A stretch of DNA of 5,786 bases from Bacillota bacterium. Lineage in GTDB: Bacteria; Bacillota; Clostridia; DSM-8532. Positions 5,670-5,786 of this stretch are shown piece after piece; within the stretch, counting starts at the first letter, position 1, and each line of letters opens with the position of its first letter. A program made the translations under genes and the position numbers. The stretch spans positions 1-5,786 of the forward strand of contig JAEWSN010000072.1 in NCBI GenBank assembly GCA_023459915.1, read 5' to 3'. Under the pieces are notes generated by a model. The model did no database searches. It worked only from the letters and a program-made list of their open reading frames with translations, and was not told the DNA's origin.

Positions 5670-5719
5670 CGCTGTTCATCCGTAGGACGAAAATGATCGG
5701 GTCATCTGTAAGTTTCACT

Positions 5720-5749
5720 AAAATGCCCCCGCTTCGCTCAAGGCATTTT
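5720..5749. terminator. Hairpin with A/T flanks, possible bidirectional terminator
   Basis: AAAATGCC (5720-5727) pairs with GGCATTTT (5742-5749) around a 14-nt loop. The stem is short (GC core of four pairs) but ends in T-tracts on both strands. No gene that it would terminate is visible inside the window, so its role is uncertain. Confidence 0.4.
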
Positions 5750-5779
5750 GCTCAACTAACAGCTGAACCGCTCATTTTC
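5749..5779 (+). repeat. Imperfect ~29-bp direct repeat, copy 2
   Basis: The second copy of the element at 5625-5653, about 124 bp further on. Like the first it starts at the right edge of a hairpin (5720-5749), so hairpin plus tail appear to be repeated as a composite unit. Confidence 0.6.
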
Positions 5780-5786
5780 TACCGGT

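Larger units (their letters stand above)
5526..5786. other. Structured non-coding region upstream of the toxin-antitoxin-like module
   Basis: I see no gene here: the open frames are short and show no recognisable family, ribosome binding site or codon bias. The stretch instead holds three inverted repeats (5576-5631, 5648-5669, 5720-5749) and a ~29-bp imperfect direct repeat (5625-5653 and 5749-5779). It ends at the window edge, so what lies beyond on either strand is unknown. Confidence 0.6.

Noticed and set aside
5671..5694. Hammerhead-ribozyme-like core (CTGTTCA, short stem TCC-GTA-GGA, CGAAA)
   Set aside because: The conserved CUGANGA box is not met (CTGTTCA lacks the invariant A and G), and no supporting stems I or III are evident.

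Overview
The window reads as an accessory region of a mid-to-high-GC bacterium. The first 4.8 kb is clearly GC-rich, with GCC/GGC/ATC/CTG codons dominating, strong GGAG-type ribosome binding sites and GTG and TTG starts. Its gene content (PucR-type regulator, NCS1 permease, DUF917 protein, HyuA-like protein) is of a kind found in anaerobes such as Desulfovibrio-like Deltaproteobacteria, Synergistetes and high-GC Clostridia. I cannot fix the genus from sequence alone.

Region 1 (1-953) is the 3' part of a PucR/CdaR-type regulator gene that is open to the left edge. Region 2 (954-1098) is a control region with an 18-bp palindrome, a second dyad and a plausible but weak promoter. Region 3 (1099-4802) is a same-strand operon: an NCS1/CodB-like permease that appears to have lost about 110-120 residues internally, a DUF917 (S-methyl-thiohydantoin desulfurase family) protein, and a HyuA-like hydantoinase/oxoprolinase ATPase joined to it by a 4-nt ATGA overlap. 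Taken together, the genes suggest sensing, uptake and ring opening or desulfuration of a small cyclic amide (a hydantoin or thiohydantoin), but the actual substrate is not determined by the sequence.

Region 4 (4786-4955) starts within the end of hyuA. It holds a degenerate 15-bp tandem repeat that carries the hyuA stop codon and Shine-Dalgarno-like AGGAG, a near copy of the translation-initiation leader found upstream of the DUF917 gene, and then a strong hairpin terminator that can serve both strands.

Region 5 (4981-5525, minus strand, lower GC) is a two-gene toxin-antitoxin-like module, DUF4258 protein followed by a YgiT-type zinc-finger protein, converging on the operon. Region 6 (5526-5786) is non-coding and structured: a long near-perfect inverted repeat that contains a good candidate promoter for the module, further hairpins, and a roughly 29-bp imperfect direct repeat that follows two of the hairpins. 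The base composition change and the repeats suggest the module was acquired separately from the catabolic operon.

I did not find a convincing wholly new system. The points most worth a second look are the in-frame loss inside the permease, the repeat and leader copy at the end of the operon, and the structured repeat region upstream of the toxin-antitoxin-like module.
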